From positions 1 through 64,000 of the forward strand of contig CAMOGQ010000002.1 in NCBI GenBank assembly GCA_946614165.1: a stretch of 64,000 nucleotides of DNA. The letters run 5' to 3'. Position numbers and translations under genes: made by a program. The notes under the pieces are model-generated. The model saw only the letters and a list, made by a program, of their open reading frames with translations, was not told where the DNA came from and ran no database searches. Of this stretch, positions 9,935 to 19,735 are shown piece after piece (the first letter of the stretch is position 1; the number at the start of each line of letters is the position of its first letter). The stretch is from an uncultured Lachnospiraceae bacterium. GTDB taxonomy: Bacteria; Bacillota; Clostridia; Lachnospirales; Lachnospiraceae.

Positions 9935-10094
9935 TAGAAAATCAGAGTATAATCAAAGTATATTAGTATATTAAGAATTTATTGACAGCAAAGAGGTGGC
10001 CTGCGGGTCATCCGGGGACCGGAGAGGAGCGCTTCCGGTCTCCGGGCTCTGGCTGCACAGTATGCCAGCGCTCCGAAAATGAGAGGTAACAGGA

Positions 10095-11312
10095 ATGAAT
10101 AATCGTTATGAAAATCAGCCCCAGGCCCTGGCAGGCGTAACCGTTCTGGATCTGACCAGAGTGGTTGCCGGTCCTTATGCTGGATCCATTCTCGGAGACT
10201 TCGGTGCCAATGTCATTAAGATCGAGGTTCCCGGCAGAGGCGACGACGCCAGAGCATACGGTCCCTATAGGAATGGCGAAAGCGTCTATTACGCAAACCT
10301 GAACCACAATAAGAAGGGCATCACCCTCAACTTCAAGACCGAGGAAGGGAAGGATGTTTTCAAGAAGCTGGTGGAAAAAGCCGATGTAGTGATTGAAAAC
10401 TACAGGCCCGGCGTCATGGAAAAGCTGGGACTGGGCTATGAATCTGTTCTTAAGAAGATCAACCCCCGTCTGATCTACGGCGCGGTCTCGGGCTTCGGCT
10501 CCTACGGCCCCTATTCCCAGAGGCCCGGCTATGACATCATCTCCCAGGCCATGGGCGGTCTGATGAGCATCACCGGCGCAGAGGGCGGCGACGAGACCAG
10601 ATCCGGCAATGCCATGGGCGATATCCTGGGCGGCATGAACCTGGTCATGGGCATCAGCATGGCCCTTTATGCCAGAGAAAAGACAGGCATCGGCCAGAGA
10701 GTCGACGTCTCCCTGGTAGACTCCGTGGTGGCCAGCCTGGAGAACGCCTACATCCGTTACTTTGAATCCAAAAAGCTCCCTGTCCGCATGGGCAACGCCT
10801 ACGCCTCCATCGCTCCCTATGATTCCTATCAGGCCAAGGACGGCAAGGTCATCATCGCCTGCGGCAACCAGAAGCTTTATGAGAAGCTCTGCCGTGAGGT
10901 CCTGGATATGGAATGGATGATCACGGACGAACGCTTCCTCACCGTTCCCCTTCGTGTACAGAACAACAAGATCCAGAAGAAGTACATTGAAGAGTGGACT
11001 ACAAAACGTACAGTGGCCGAAATCGTGGACATCATCCTGGGCAAGGGCATTCCCGCAGGTCCCATCAACAACGTGAAGCAGATCGTGGAAGACCCCCACA
11101 TCCGGGATGCCAGGGAAATGTTCGTGGAAGTGGAGCATCCTGTCATTGGCTCCATGGTGGTCAACGGCAACCCCATCAAGCTCATGGAGATGATGCCCAG
11201 GGTCACCTGCCCCGCTCCCACGCTGGGCCAGCACAACGAAGAGATCCTGAAGGGCATGCTGGGCATGACCGACGAAGAGATCGCAGATCTCCGCGAGAAA
11301 AAGGCTATCTGA
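10095..11312 (+). CDS. Class III acyl-CoA transferase (CaiB/BaiF family)
   Basis: LAGVTVLDLTRVVAGPYAGSILGDFGANVIKIEVPGRGDDAR; NLNHNKKGITLNFKTEEGKDVFKKLVEKADVVIENYRPGVMEKLGLGYE. Confidence 0.93.
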   Translation: MNNRYENQPQALAGVTVLDLTRVVAGPYAGSILGDFGANVIKIEVPGRGDDARAYGPYRNGESVYYANLNHNKKGITLNFKTEEGKDVFKKLVEKADVVIENYRPGVMEKLGLGYESVLKKINPRLIYGAVSGFGSYGPYSQRPGYDIISQAMGGLMSITGAEGGDETRSGNAMGDILGGMNLVMGISMALYAREKTGIGQRVDVSLVDSVVASLENAYIRYFESKKLPVRMGNAYASIAPYDSYQAKDGKVIIACGNQKLYEKLCREVLDMEWMITDERFLTVPLRVQNNKIQKKYIEEWTTKRTVAEIVDIILGKGIPAGPINNVKQIVEDPHIRDAREMFVEVEHPVIGSMVVNGNPIKLMEMMPRVTCPAPTLGQHNEEILKGMLGMTDEEIADLREKKAI

Positions 11313-11358
11313 TCCTTGGGATAGTCAGTTATATACACTATAAACAGGAGGAAACAGC

Positions 11359-12726
11359 ATGAAGAAAATAGCGATTGGCGGCGGCCAGGGCTTCTGGGGA
11401 GATTCCCCGGATGCGGCGATCCACATGATCCGTCATGCGGACATCCAGTACATGGGCTGCGATTACCTGGCTGAACTGACACTGTCCATCATGGCAAAGC
11501 AGCAGCTTAAGAATCCTGAAAAGGGATTTGCTCCCGATTTCCAGACCCGTATCCTGAAGGAAGCCGGAAAGGAAGCCTGGGAAAAGCACATCCGCATCAT
11601 GACCAATGCGGGCGGCATGAATATTAAGGGCTGCGTGGACGGAATCAAAAACTGGGCCGAAGGCGAAGGCATGAAGGGCTATAAGATCGGCTACGTCCTT
11701 GGCGACAACATCAAGGATAAGATCCCTCAGCTTTTGAAGGACGGATGGACCTTCCCCAACTTCGACTACGACGGCAATTTCAACGATATCGTTGATAAGA
11801 TCTATAACTGCAACGTCTACCTGGGACACGAAGGTATTGAAGGATGTCTGGACCAGGGCGCCGACGTGGTCATCACCGGCCGCGCTGCGGATTCCGCTCT
11901 CTTCCTGGCACCCCTCAAGTATGAATTCGGCTGGGCTGCCGATGACTGGGACAACCTGGCCAGAGGCATTATGGCAGGACATCTCCTGGAGTGCGGCGGC
12001 CAGGGCGCCGGCGGCAACTACATGTATGACTGGAGAGGCGTTCCCCGCATGGATGAGCTGGGCTTCCCCATTGCCGAACTGACCGAGGATACCTTCGATA
12101 TCACCAAGGCTCCCGACTGCGGCGGCATCATCTGCGAGCAGTCCGTCAAGGAGCAGTTCCTCTATGAAGTCCATGATCCCGCCAACTATATCACGCCCGA
12201 CGTCAACGTGGACGTGAGCCATGCCACTCTGACCCAGATTGGTGACAACAGAGTCCGTGTGGGCGGCGTCAAGGGCAAGCCCAGACCGGATACCTTAAAG
12301 CTCTGCGTAGGCTATCACAAGGGCTGGAAGACCGTCAGCATGCTGAGCTTCGCATGGCCGGATGCCTATGAGAAGGCCCAGTACTGTGCCGAAGTCATCA
12401 TGAAGAAGATGCAGAGAAGAGGCATGAAGGCCGATGATATCCATATCTCCTACATCGGACTCAACTCCCTGCACCTGGGCGTAGCCGATATGAGTGAGGA
12501 AGCGCTGAAGAACCTGAACGAATGTGTCCTTCGTATCGCTGTATTCTCCGAGGATAAGGCGGAATGCGCCAAGATCATCCCCGAGATCAGCCCTCTGCAG
12601 CTGAACGGACCGCCCGGAGCATCCTTCTTCGGCGGACGCTCCCACGTACAGGAAGTCATGGCCCTGTGGCCCACTACGATCCCAAGAGACGTGGTGCAGG
12701 TCGAGAGCCATATCCTGGAAATCTAA
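11359..12726 (+). CDS. AtuA/DUF1446-family protein (N-terminal domain as stand-alone protein)
   Basis: KKIAIGGGQGFWGDSPDAAIHMIRHADIQYMGCDYLAELTLSIMA...GADVVITGRAADSALFLAPL...GHLLECGGQGAGGNY, matching AtuA/DUF1446 motifs. Confidence 0.85.
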   Translation: MKKIAIGGGQGFWGDSPDAAIHMIRHADIQYMGCDYLAELTLSIMAKQQLKNPEKGFAPDFQTRILKEAGKEAWEKHIRIMTNAGGMNIKGCVDGIKNWAEGEGMKGYKIGYVLGDNIKDKIPQLLKDGWTFPNFDYDGNFNDIVDKIYNCNVYLGHEGIEGCLDQGADVVITGRAADSALFLAPLKYEFGWAADDWDNLARGIMAGHLLECGGQGAGGNYMYDWRGVPRMDELGFPIAELTEDTFDITKAPDCGGIICEQSVKEQFLYEVHDPANYITPDVNVDVSHATLTQIGDNRVRVGGVKGKPRPDTLKLCVGYHKGWKTVSMLSFAWPDAYEKAQYCAEVIMKKMQRRGMKADDIHISYIGLNSLHLGVADMSEEALKNLNECVLRIAVFSEDKAECAKIIPEISPLQLNGPPGASFFGGRSHVQEVMALWPTTIPRDVVQVESHILEI

Positions 12727-12744
12727 GATGAAAGGAGACAAAAA

Positions 12745-13074
12745 ATGGCTGAGATCTACTTAAATGACATTGCCCACGGCAGAAGCGGCGACAAGGGCGA
12801 TACTTCCAACGTCTGCGTTTACGCCAGAAAGCCCGAGTATTACAAGATCATCGAAAGAGAAGTCACTCCCGAAAAGCTGAAAGCTTATTTCGGCGACATG
12901 GTCAAGGGAGAGATTACCCGTTATGATGTTCCTTCCCTGGGAGGTTTCAACTTCGTTATGAAGCACGCCCTGGGAGGCGGCGCCACCATGAGCCTGAGGC
13001 TTGACAGCCTTGGCAAGTCCATGGGCAGCGCAGTGATGAGAATGAAGATCCACGTGGAGGACGGAGAGATCTGA
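12745..13074 (+). CDS. Small AtuA C-terminal-domain-like protein
   Basis: YLNDIAHGRSGDKGDTSNVCVYAR...YDVPSLGGFNFVMKHALGGGATMSLRLDSLGKSMGSAVMRMKI resembles the C-terminal domain fused in longer AtuA proteins. Confidence 0.75.
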   Translation: MAEIYLNDIAHGRSGDKGDTSNVCVYARKPEYYKIIEREVTPEKLKAYFGDMVKGEITRYDVPSLGGFNFVMKHALGGGATMSLRLDSLGKSMGSAVMRMKIHVEDGEI

Positions 13075-14495
13075 TGACAGAGCAGGCGATGCAGATCTGG
13101 TCGCTTGCAATAGAAGAGGTCCTGCTGGCGTATCACTTTCTTGTGAACGCCACAGGACACTTTTCATTTGTATGGACCAGCGGGGCAGGGAGTCCCCTGA
13201 CAGACGGACAGCGTATATATATGGATGAGGAGGCCCTGATCCGGGCCTTTGCCAGGGACCGGGACTGGCCCGCCCATGCCCTTCTCCACATGCTTCTCCA
13301 CTGCATGTTCGGCCATCCCTTCCGGCGGAAGGTGCAGGAGGGGGACCTCTGGGACAGAGCCTGCGACATCGCGGTGGAAAAGGTGATCTCTGACCTGGCA
13401 AGGGAGCGGGAGGAAGAGAGCTTTCTGTCCGTGAGCGGCGAAGTCAGGGAAGCCCTTTTCAGGATCGAAAACAGGGCGGGCGTCATGACCGCGGAAGGCA
13501 TTTACAATGCCTGTATGGACGATCCCAGAGTCCGGGAGGACGTGGAGAGACTCTCGCCTCTCTTTTTTATGGACGATCATTCTCTGTGGAGAAACAGGGA
13601 TGCCGCAGGCAGGCGGAAGGTGAAAAGAGGTCTTCTGCTTCCCGATCCGGAAGACGGAAAAGAGGAGTCCGAATCCGGAGAGCCCGGCATGACCGCAGAA
13701 GATCTGGAGGACCTGATCGACGAGAGGGCTTTCAGAAATGCCGAGAAAAAGTGGAGAAATGAAGCCCGGAAGGTGCAGATGGAACTGGACAACTTCCAGA
13801 ACCGGTTCGGCAGCCGGGCCGGCCGCTTTGCCGACCAGCTGGGATCCATCCTCTGGGAGGAGATCGACTACGGGGAATTCCTCAGAAACTTCGGCGCCGT
13901 TCAGGAGACCCTGAAGATTTCTGACGACGCCTTTGACATTGCCTATTATAAATACGGGCTGGAGATCTACGGCAACATTCCCCTGATCGAACCTCTGGAA
14001 TTTGCCGAAGAGAAAAGGATCCGGACCTTTGTCATCGCCATCGACACCTCCGGCTCTGTCCAGGGGGAGATTGTACAGAGCTTTCTGCAGAAGACCGTGG
14101 ACGTCCTGCGAAGCACAGGCTCTTTTACCCGTATGGTGGACATCCTCCTGATTCAGTGCGACGCCCAGATCCAGACCATGGAGCGGATCACGGACATGGA
14201 CCAGCTGGAAGACCTGATTCCCCGCCTTGTGCTCAGGGGCTTTGGCGGAACGGATTTCAGGCCGGTCTTCGACTTTGTGGACAGGCGGATCCGGGAGGGA
14301 AAGATGGAGATGCCGGACGGACTCTTATACTTCACGGACGGCGTGGGAGCCTATCCGGAGAAGGCGCCGGAATATAAGACCGCCTTTATTTTCAACCGCG
14401 ACGACCACATTTCGCCCAATGTGCCCTCCTGGGCCATCCGGGCGGTGCTTTCCACGGATTCCATCAGGCTGCTGAAGAAGAACGAATTGGAGTAA
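13074..14495 (+). CDS. VWA-like / DUF2201-type protein
   Basis: N-terminal metallopeptidase-like LLHMLLHCMFGHP region; C-terminal VWA with MIDAS IAIDTSGSVQG, GGTDF and LYFTDG. Start overlaps the previous stop (TGATG). Confidence 0.8.
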   Translation: MTEQAMQIWSLAIEEVLLAYHFLVNATGHFSFVWTSGAGSPLTDGQRIYMDEEALIRAFARDRDWPAHALLHMLLHCMFGHPFRRKVQEGDLWDRACDIAVEKVISDLAREREEESFLSVSGEVREALFRIENRAGVMTAEGIYNACMDDPRVREDVERLSPLFFMDDHSLWRNRDAAGRRKVKRGLLLPDPEDGKEESESGEPGMTAEDLEDLIDERAFRNAEKKWRNEARKVQMELDNFQNRFGSRAGRFADQLGSILWEEIDYGEFLRNFGAVQETLKISDDAFDIAYYKYGLEIYGNIPLIEPLEFAEEKRIRTFVIAIDTSGSVQGEIVQSFLQKTVDVLRSTGSFTRMVDILLIQCDAQIQTMERITDMDQLEDLIPRLVLRGFGGTDFRPVFDFVDRRIREGKMEMPDGLLYFTDGVGAYPEKAPEYKTAFIFNRDDHISPNVPSWAIRAVLSTDSIRLLKKNELE

Positions 14496-14502
14496 GATAA
14501 GA

Positions 14503-15858
14503 ATGAACATAGCGACCGCAAAACAGCAGATCAAGAACGCAATCACGGTATATCTGCAGAAGGATCAGGAGGGACGTTATAAGATCCCTGTGGTGCGCCA
14601 GCGCCCCGTCTTCCTGGTGGGACCGCCCGGCCTTGGGAAAACGGCCATCATGCAGCAGGTGGCGGACGAAATGGGGATCGGCCTGGTTTCCTATTCCATG
14701 ACCCATCATACCCGTCAGAGCGCTCTGGGACTTCCCGTGATCGTGGACAGGGAATTTGAAGGCTTCCACTATCAGGTCAGCGAATATACCATGAGCGAGA
14801 TCCTGGCTTCTGTCTATGAATGCATGCAGAAGACCGGCAAAAGAGAAGGCATCCTCTTTCTGGACGAGATCAACTGTGTCAGCGAGACCCTGTCTCCCGC
14901 CATGCTGCTCTTTCTCCAGTACAAGGTCTTCGGAGGCCACAGGGTACCGGACGGCTGGGTCATTGTGACGGCAGGCAATCCGCCCCGTTTCAACAAGAGC
15001 GCCAGGGAACTGGATGCCGCCACCAGAGACCGCCTCAAGGTCATGGAAATCTCTCCCGACTATGCCGCCTTCAAGGCCTATGCCCTGACAAACGGGGTGG
15101 CCAGATGCATTGTCAGCTACCTGGACATCCGTCAGGACGATTTCTATAAGGTGACGACCCAGGTGAACGGCATGAACGTGGTCACGCCCAGGGCCTGGGA
15201 GGATCTGTCGGAGATGATCCTGAACCAGGAGGAGCTGGGGATCCCGGTGGATGCCGCCCTGATTTCCCAGTACCTGCAGGATACGGATACGGCCAGAGAC
15301 TTCGCCCTTTACTACCAGCTCTACCAGAAGTACAGGAAGGCATGGAAGATCGATGCCATCCTGCAGGGGGACTATGACGAAAAGACCCTGGAGGAGGCCA
15401 GGGAAGCCGCCGTGGATGAAAGGATCACCCTGGTGGGCCTTCTGCTGGAAGAGGTCATGGGGAGGATGGACGCCTGTGTCAGGACCCACGATGCCCTGGC
15501 CCTGCGGGTAAAAGAACTGAAAGAAAAGAAGGCCCGGATGGACCAGGGCCAGGCAGTATCTGCGGGTGAAAGGCAGCTCTGGCAGGAGGAGAGGCTCTCC
15601 CTCCTTAAGGAAAGAGACCTTCTGAAGGAAGACGTGGCGTCTGTACAGAAAAGGATCGGATCCCTTCTGGCCTTTCTGAAGGATGCCTACGGAAGAGGCA
15701 TGGAACTGAATCTGGCAGTGGGAGATCTTTCGGTCTCTCCCAGGGCCACCGCTTTTATAGGACAGTTCCTGTCCAGGGAATATTTTGAGGAAAGCAGGGA
15801 CCTGCTCCTGCATAAAAGAAAGGACCAGCTCCTGGCGGAGCTGCAGATCCCCATGTAA
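14503..15858 (+). CDS. MoxR-like AAA ATPase
   Basis: Walker A VGPPGLGKTA, Walker B ILFLDEINCVS, sensor region VIVTAGNPPRFNKSARELDAATRDRL; long helical C-terminus. Confidence 0.88.
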   Translation: MNIATAKQQIKNAITVYLQKDQEGRYKIPVVRQRPVFLVGPPGLGKTAIMQQVADEMGIGLVSYSMTHHTRQSALGLPVIVDREFEGFHYQVSEYTMSEILASVYECMQKTGKREGILFLDEINCVSETLSPAMLLFLQYKVFGGHRVPDGWVIVTAGNPPRFNKSARELDAATRDRLKVMEISPDYAAFKAYALTNGVARCIVSYLDIRQDDFYKVTTQVNGMNVVTPRAWEDLSEMILNQEELGIPVDAALISQYLQDTDTARDFALYYQLYQKYRKAWKIDAILQGDYDEKTLEEAREAAVDERITLVGLLLEEVMGRMDACVRTHDALALRVKELKEKKARMDQGQAVSAGERQLWQEERLSLLKERDLLKEDVASVQKRIGSLLAFLKDAYGRGMELNLAVGDLSVSPRATAFIGQFLSREYFEESRDLLLHKRKDQLLAELQIPM

Positions 15859-15878
15859 AAGGGTACGGGGCAGCGGCA

Positions 15879-17141
15879 ATGGAAAATATTTTTACTTATA
15901 AAACAGAGGAAGGCCTGAAGATAGAGCTTTTTGAAAATCCGGACGGGAGCCTGACGCTGTTGTCCTGCAGCAGAAAGCCCAGGGAGGCCATGCCGGATAC
16001 CTTAAGGCTCCGCGGCTTCGTGGGAGATAAGCCCATCCGGCGGATCGCCCCCCTGGCCTTTGCCCCCTTCCACATGGAAGAGAACCGCTTCCGCAGACTT
16101 TTCCATGCCCCTTACAGCTTCAACATGTTTGTCCTGATGAACGGGGGATGGCTTGTCAGGGAAAAGGAAGAAAGCGGCGGCCCGGCCCGGAGGATCCTGC
16201 TTCCGGATACGGTAGAGGAAATCGGCCCTTATGCCTTCTGGCACTGTCATGGAACGGAGGAGATCCGGATCCCGGACGGCGTAAAGGTCCTTGGCCCCGG
16301 AACCTTCGGGGAATGCGCAGATCTTAAAAGCGTCCATCTGCCGGAGAGCCTGGAAGTCCTGGGACTTGCCCTCGGGGATCCCGGGAAGGGAAACTGGTCC
16401 TTTAGCGGGGAAATGGTCCGGGGCATGCCGGACGTAGGCGCCTTCTTCGGCTGCCACAGCCTGAAAAAGCTGGTCCTGCCCTCCGGCATCCGGGCCCTGG
16501 GTCCCCATACCTTCAACTCCTGCGGGATCACGCATCTGATCCTGAAGGAAGGGGAAGCGCCCGGGCAGAAGACGGATCCTCCCCTGATCTGCGAGAATGC
16601 TTTTGACCATGCGGTCTCCCTTGTCTGGATGGAAAAGCAGGATCCTCATGGAAGGGTACTGACCAGGATCGGCCTTCCCGCAGCCAGGGACAAGATCCTT
16701 CTGGCAGACCGGAAATTCGGCCGCCTGAAGCATGTGCCGGAAGACTTCTTTTCCAGGGAGGTTTCCTATTTCGACCATCTTGCCAGAGAGATCTTCCGCA
16801 TGGACTTTGCGGCCCGCATGGCTCTGGCCAGGCTTTCCTTCCCCAAGGAGCTCTCTGACGGGAATGCGGCCTGGTACAGGGACCTTCTGACCCGGTATTT
16901 CGAAAAGGCGCCTCTCTTTATGCCGGAATATCTGCCGGGCCTGGAAGATGAGGACCTGGACCCCTGGGAAAGGCTCTTTGCCTTCCTGAAGGAAAAAGGG
17001 CGCCTTCGGGCCGAAGATGTGACAGCCCTGATCCGGACATGCGGGGAAGTGCCTGTCAGCGCAGGGCTCATGGATGCCATGATCACCTTCCGGACCCGGG
17101 AATTTGCCGCGGCAACGGGCTTTGAAGACCTGGATATCTGA
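15879..17141 (+). CDS. BspA-like leucine-rich-repeat (LRR_5) cytoplasmic protein
   Basis: Repeats such as LPDTVEEIGPYAFWHCHGTEEIRIPDGVKVLGPGTFGECADLKSVHLPESLEVLG; no signal peptide. Confidence 0.75.
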   Translation: MENIFTYKTEEGLKIELFENPDGSLTLLSCSRKPREAMPDTLRLRGFVGDKPIRRIAPLAFAPFHMEENRFRRLFHAPYSFNMFVLMNGGWLVREKEESGGPARRILLPDTVEEIGPYAFWHCHGTEEIRIPDGVKVLGPGTFGECADLKSVHLPESLEVLGLALGDPGKGNWSFSGEMVRGMPDVGAFFGCHSLKKLVLPSGIRALGPHTFNSCGITHLILKEGEAPGQKTDPPLICENAFDHAVSLVWMEKQDPHGRVLTRIGLPAARDKILLADRKFGRLKHVPEDFFSREVSYFDHLAREIFRMDFAARMALARLSFPKELSDGNAAWYRDLLTRYFEKAPLFMPEYLPGLEDEDLDPWERLFAFLKEKGRLRAEDVTALIRTCGEVPVSAGLMDAMITFRTREFAAATGFEDLDI

Positions 17142-17200
17142 AAGAGGAATATTGCTATGAGGGACTGCGGTCAGCCGGTTTAAAAGGATCCGCAGCCGGT

Positions 17201-17230
17201 TGCCCGGGGACCTGGTCCCCGGGCATTTTT
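17201..17230 (+). terminator. Rho-independent terminator
   Basis: tgcccggggacctggtccccgggcattttt. Confidence 0.9.
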
Positions 17231-17302
17231 ATGTCACTTCCTGCTGGGAAGCGCCCTTCTTCGTGATATAATGCCTTCAGAATCAGAGCGGGAGGCGGCA
17301 GT

Positions 17303-18121
17303 ATGAGCCTTTATGAAGCAAAGACAAGAGAAGAGATGAAAGAGAGACTGTCCCGGGTGAAGTGCTTCGTCCTGGATATGGACGGGACCATCTATCTTGA
17401 AAACGATATTTTTCCCTTTACCCTGGACTTTTTAAGGAAGGCCCGGGAGACCGGCAGGGACTACTGCTTTTTTACCAACAACTCCTCCGCCAATCACGGA
17501 GACTATGTAAAAAAGCTCTCCCGCATGGGGATCGACGTAAGTCCGGAGATGATCTTCATATCCACCCATGTCATCATCCGTTATATAAAAGAAAAATATC
17601 CCGGCATGACCTGCTACGTGGTGGGGACCCCCAACCTGGAAAAGGCTTTTGACGATGCGGGCATTTCCCGGGACGATAAAAACCCCGATGCGGTGATCCT
17701 GGGCTTTGACAAGACCCTGACCTACGAAAAGATGGCAAAGGCCTGTCACTTCGTCCGCCACGGAGCCGTCTACTACGGGGTCAATCCCGACTGGAACTGT
17801 CCCATGTCGGGAGGGGAATATATCCCTGACTGCGGATCCATGGCAAAGATGGTGGAGGCTTCCACCGGAAGATGGCCCGAATTCTTCGGAAAGCCCACCC
17901 GCCACGCCTTTGACTACGTGGTGGATCAGACCCGCTGCAGGGAAGAAGAGCTCTGCTTTGTGGGCGACCGAATCTATACGGACATCGCCATCGCAGTGGG
18001 GACGAAGGCCCTGTCTGTCATGGTCCTGACGGGGGAAACAAAGATGGAGGATCTGGAAAAGTATGATTACTGCCCGGATATCATTCTTCCCTCCCTGGCT
18101 TCTGTTACGGAACTGTTATGA
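17303..18121 (+). CDS. HAD-IIA (NagD-like) phosphatase
   Basis: CFVLDMDGTIYLENDIFPFTLDFL, YCFFTNNSSANHGDYVKKL, CFVGDRIYTDIAIAVGTKALSVMVLTGE. Confidence 0.9.
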   Translation: MSLYEAKTREEMKERLSRVKCFVLDMDGTIYLENDIFPFTLDFLRKARETGRDYCFFTNNSSANHGDYVKKLSRMGIDVSPEMIFISTHVIIRYIKEKYPGMTCYVVGTPNLEKAFDDAGISRDDKNPDAVILGFDKTLTYEKMAKACHFVRHGAVYYGVNPDWNCPMSGGEYIPDCGSMAKMVEASTGRWPEFFGKPTRHAFDYVVDQTRCREEELCFVGDRIYTDIAIAVGTKALSVMVLTGETKMEDLEKYDYCPDIILPSLASVTELL

Positions 18122-18157
18122 ATTTAACTGCCCCTCTCCGGCAGGGAGAAGGATCTT

Positions 18158-19735
18158 ATGAGGAAGGAGGACATCATGGATCAGAAGTCTGTGCAGAAAG
18201 CAGACAGGACCTATATCGCCATTGACCTCAAGTCCTTCTATGCCTCCGTGGAATGCAGGGAGAGGGGACTGGACCCCCTGACCACTCATCTGGTGGTGGC
18301 GGATCCTTCCCGGACCGAAAAGACCATCTGCCTGGCGGTCTCTCCCTCCCTGAAAGCCTATGGCCTTCCCGGCCGCTGCCGCCTCTTTGAGGTGGTGCAG
18401 AAGGTGAAAAAGATCAACGAGGGAAGACGCCGGGCGGCGGGAGGAGCCTTTCAGGGAGACTCCTGCGATCAGGAAAAGCTCTCCGCGGATCCTTCTCTGG
18501 AACTGTCCTATCTGACGGCCGTGCCCCGCATGGCCCTCTACATGGACTATTCCACCAGGATCTATCAGATCTATCTCAAATATGCCGCCCCCGAGGACAT
18601 CCATGTCTATTCCATAGACGAGGTCTTCATGGACGTGACGGACTATCTGCCGGCCCTGGAGATCGGCCCCCACGAGCTGGCCAGGCGGATCATAGGGGAC
18701 GTCTATGCTTCTACCGGCATAACTGCCACGGCGGGGATCGGGACCAATCTCTACCTGGCCAAGGTGGCCATGGACATCGTGGCAAAGCATATCCCCGCGG
18801 ATGAGGACGGGGTCCGCATCGCTTCTCTGGACGAGATGACCTACCGCCGCCTTCTGTGGACCCATACGCCCCTGACGGATTTCTGGCGGGTGGGAAAAGG
18901 GACCCAGAGAAAGCTGGAGGGCTGCGGCCTTTATACCATGGGGGACATTGCCAGGTGCTCTCTGGGAAAGAAAACGGATTATTATAACGAGGACCTGCTC
19001 TATAAGCTTTTCGGAGTAAACGCAGAGCTTCTCATAGACCATGCCTGGGGCTGGGAGCCATGCACCATGAAGGAGATCAAAGCCTTTGTGCCCGAGTCCT
19101 CCTCGGTGGGAGAGGGCCAGGTCCTGGACTGCCCTTCGGACTATCGGAGGACAGGCATCGTGGTCCGGGAGATGGCAAGAAATCTGTCCCTCCACCTGAT
19201 GGAAAAGGGCCTTGTGACGGACAGGATCGTTCTCTACATAGGCTTTGACAGGGCCAATCTTCCGGAAATGGGAGGGACGTATCAGGGGGAGATCTCAGAC
19301 AGCTTCTACGGCATACGGGTTCCAAAGCCCGCCCGCGGGACCGTAAACCTGAAACGCCTTACATCTTCCTCCGATCAGATATCGGAGGCGGTCATGAAGC
19401 TGTTCGGAAAGATCGTGGATCCTTCCCTGCTTTCCAAAAGGATCTACCTGACGGCGGTGCATGTGGAAAAGAGCGCCGCCGGGAGCGGGGAAACGGTCTA
19501 TGAACAGATGGACCTCTTTGCCGATTTCGGCATGGGAGAGGATGAAAAGCACTCAGAAGAGGGGAGTCTCCGGGAGAAGGAAGAGAAAAGGCTCATGAAG
19601 GAAAAGAAGGCCCAGGAGGCGGTCCTTGCCCTGCAGAAGAAGTTCGGGAAGAATGCAGTCCTTCGGGCAGCGGATCTGCAGGAAGGGGCCACCGCAAGAG
19701 AGCGCAACAGCCAGATCGGAGGCCATAAGGCATGA
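18158..19735 (+). CDS. Y-family DNA polymerase (UmuC/UvrX-like)
   Basis: YIAIDLKSFYASVECRERGLDPLTTHLVVADPSRTEKTICLAVSPSLKAYG; VYSIDEVFMDVTDYL; AGIGTNLYLAKVAMDIVAKH. Confidence 0.93.
   Translation: MRKEDIMDQKSVQKADRTYIAIDLKSFYASVECRERGLDPLTTHLVVADPSRTEKTICLAVSPSLKAYGLPGRCRLFEVVQKVKKINEGRRRAAGGAFQGDSCDQEKLSADPSLELSYLTAVPRMALYMDYSTRIYQIYLKYAAPEDIHVYSIDEVFMDVTDYLPALEIGPHELARRIIGDVYASTGITATAGIGTNLYLAKVAMDIVAKHIPADEDGVRIASLDEMTYRRLLWTHTPLTDFWRVGKGTQRKLEGCGLYTMGDIARCSLGKKTDYYNEDLLYKLFGVNAELLIDHAWGWEPCTMKEIKAFVPESSSVGEGQVLDCPSDYRRTGIVVREMARNLSLHLMEKGLVTDRIVLYIGFDRANLPEMGGTYQGEISDSFYGIRVPKPARGTVNLKRLTSSSDQISEAVMKLFGKIVDPSLLSKRIYLTAVHVEKSAAGSGETVYEQMDLFADFGMGEDEKHSEEGSLREKEEKRLMKEKKAQEAVLALQKKFGKNAVLRAADLQEGATARERNSQIGGHKA

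Noticed and set aside
17236-18158. LexA/SOS box upstream of the polymerase operon
   Set aside because: No GAAC-N4-GTTC-type dyad found before the HAD gene or the UmuC-like gene.
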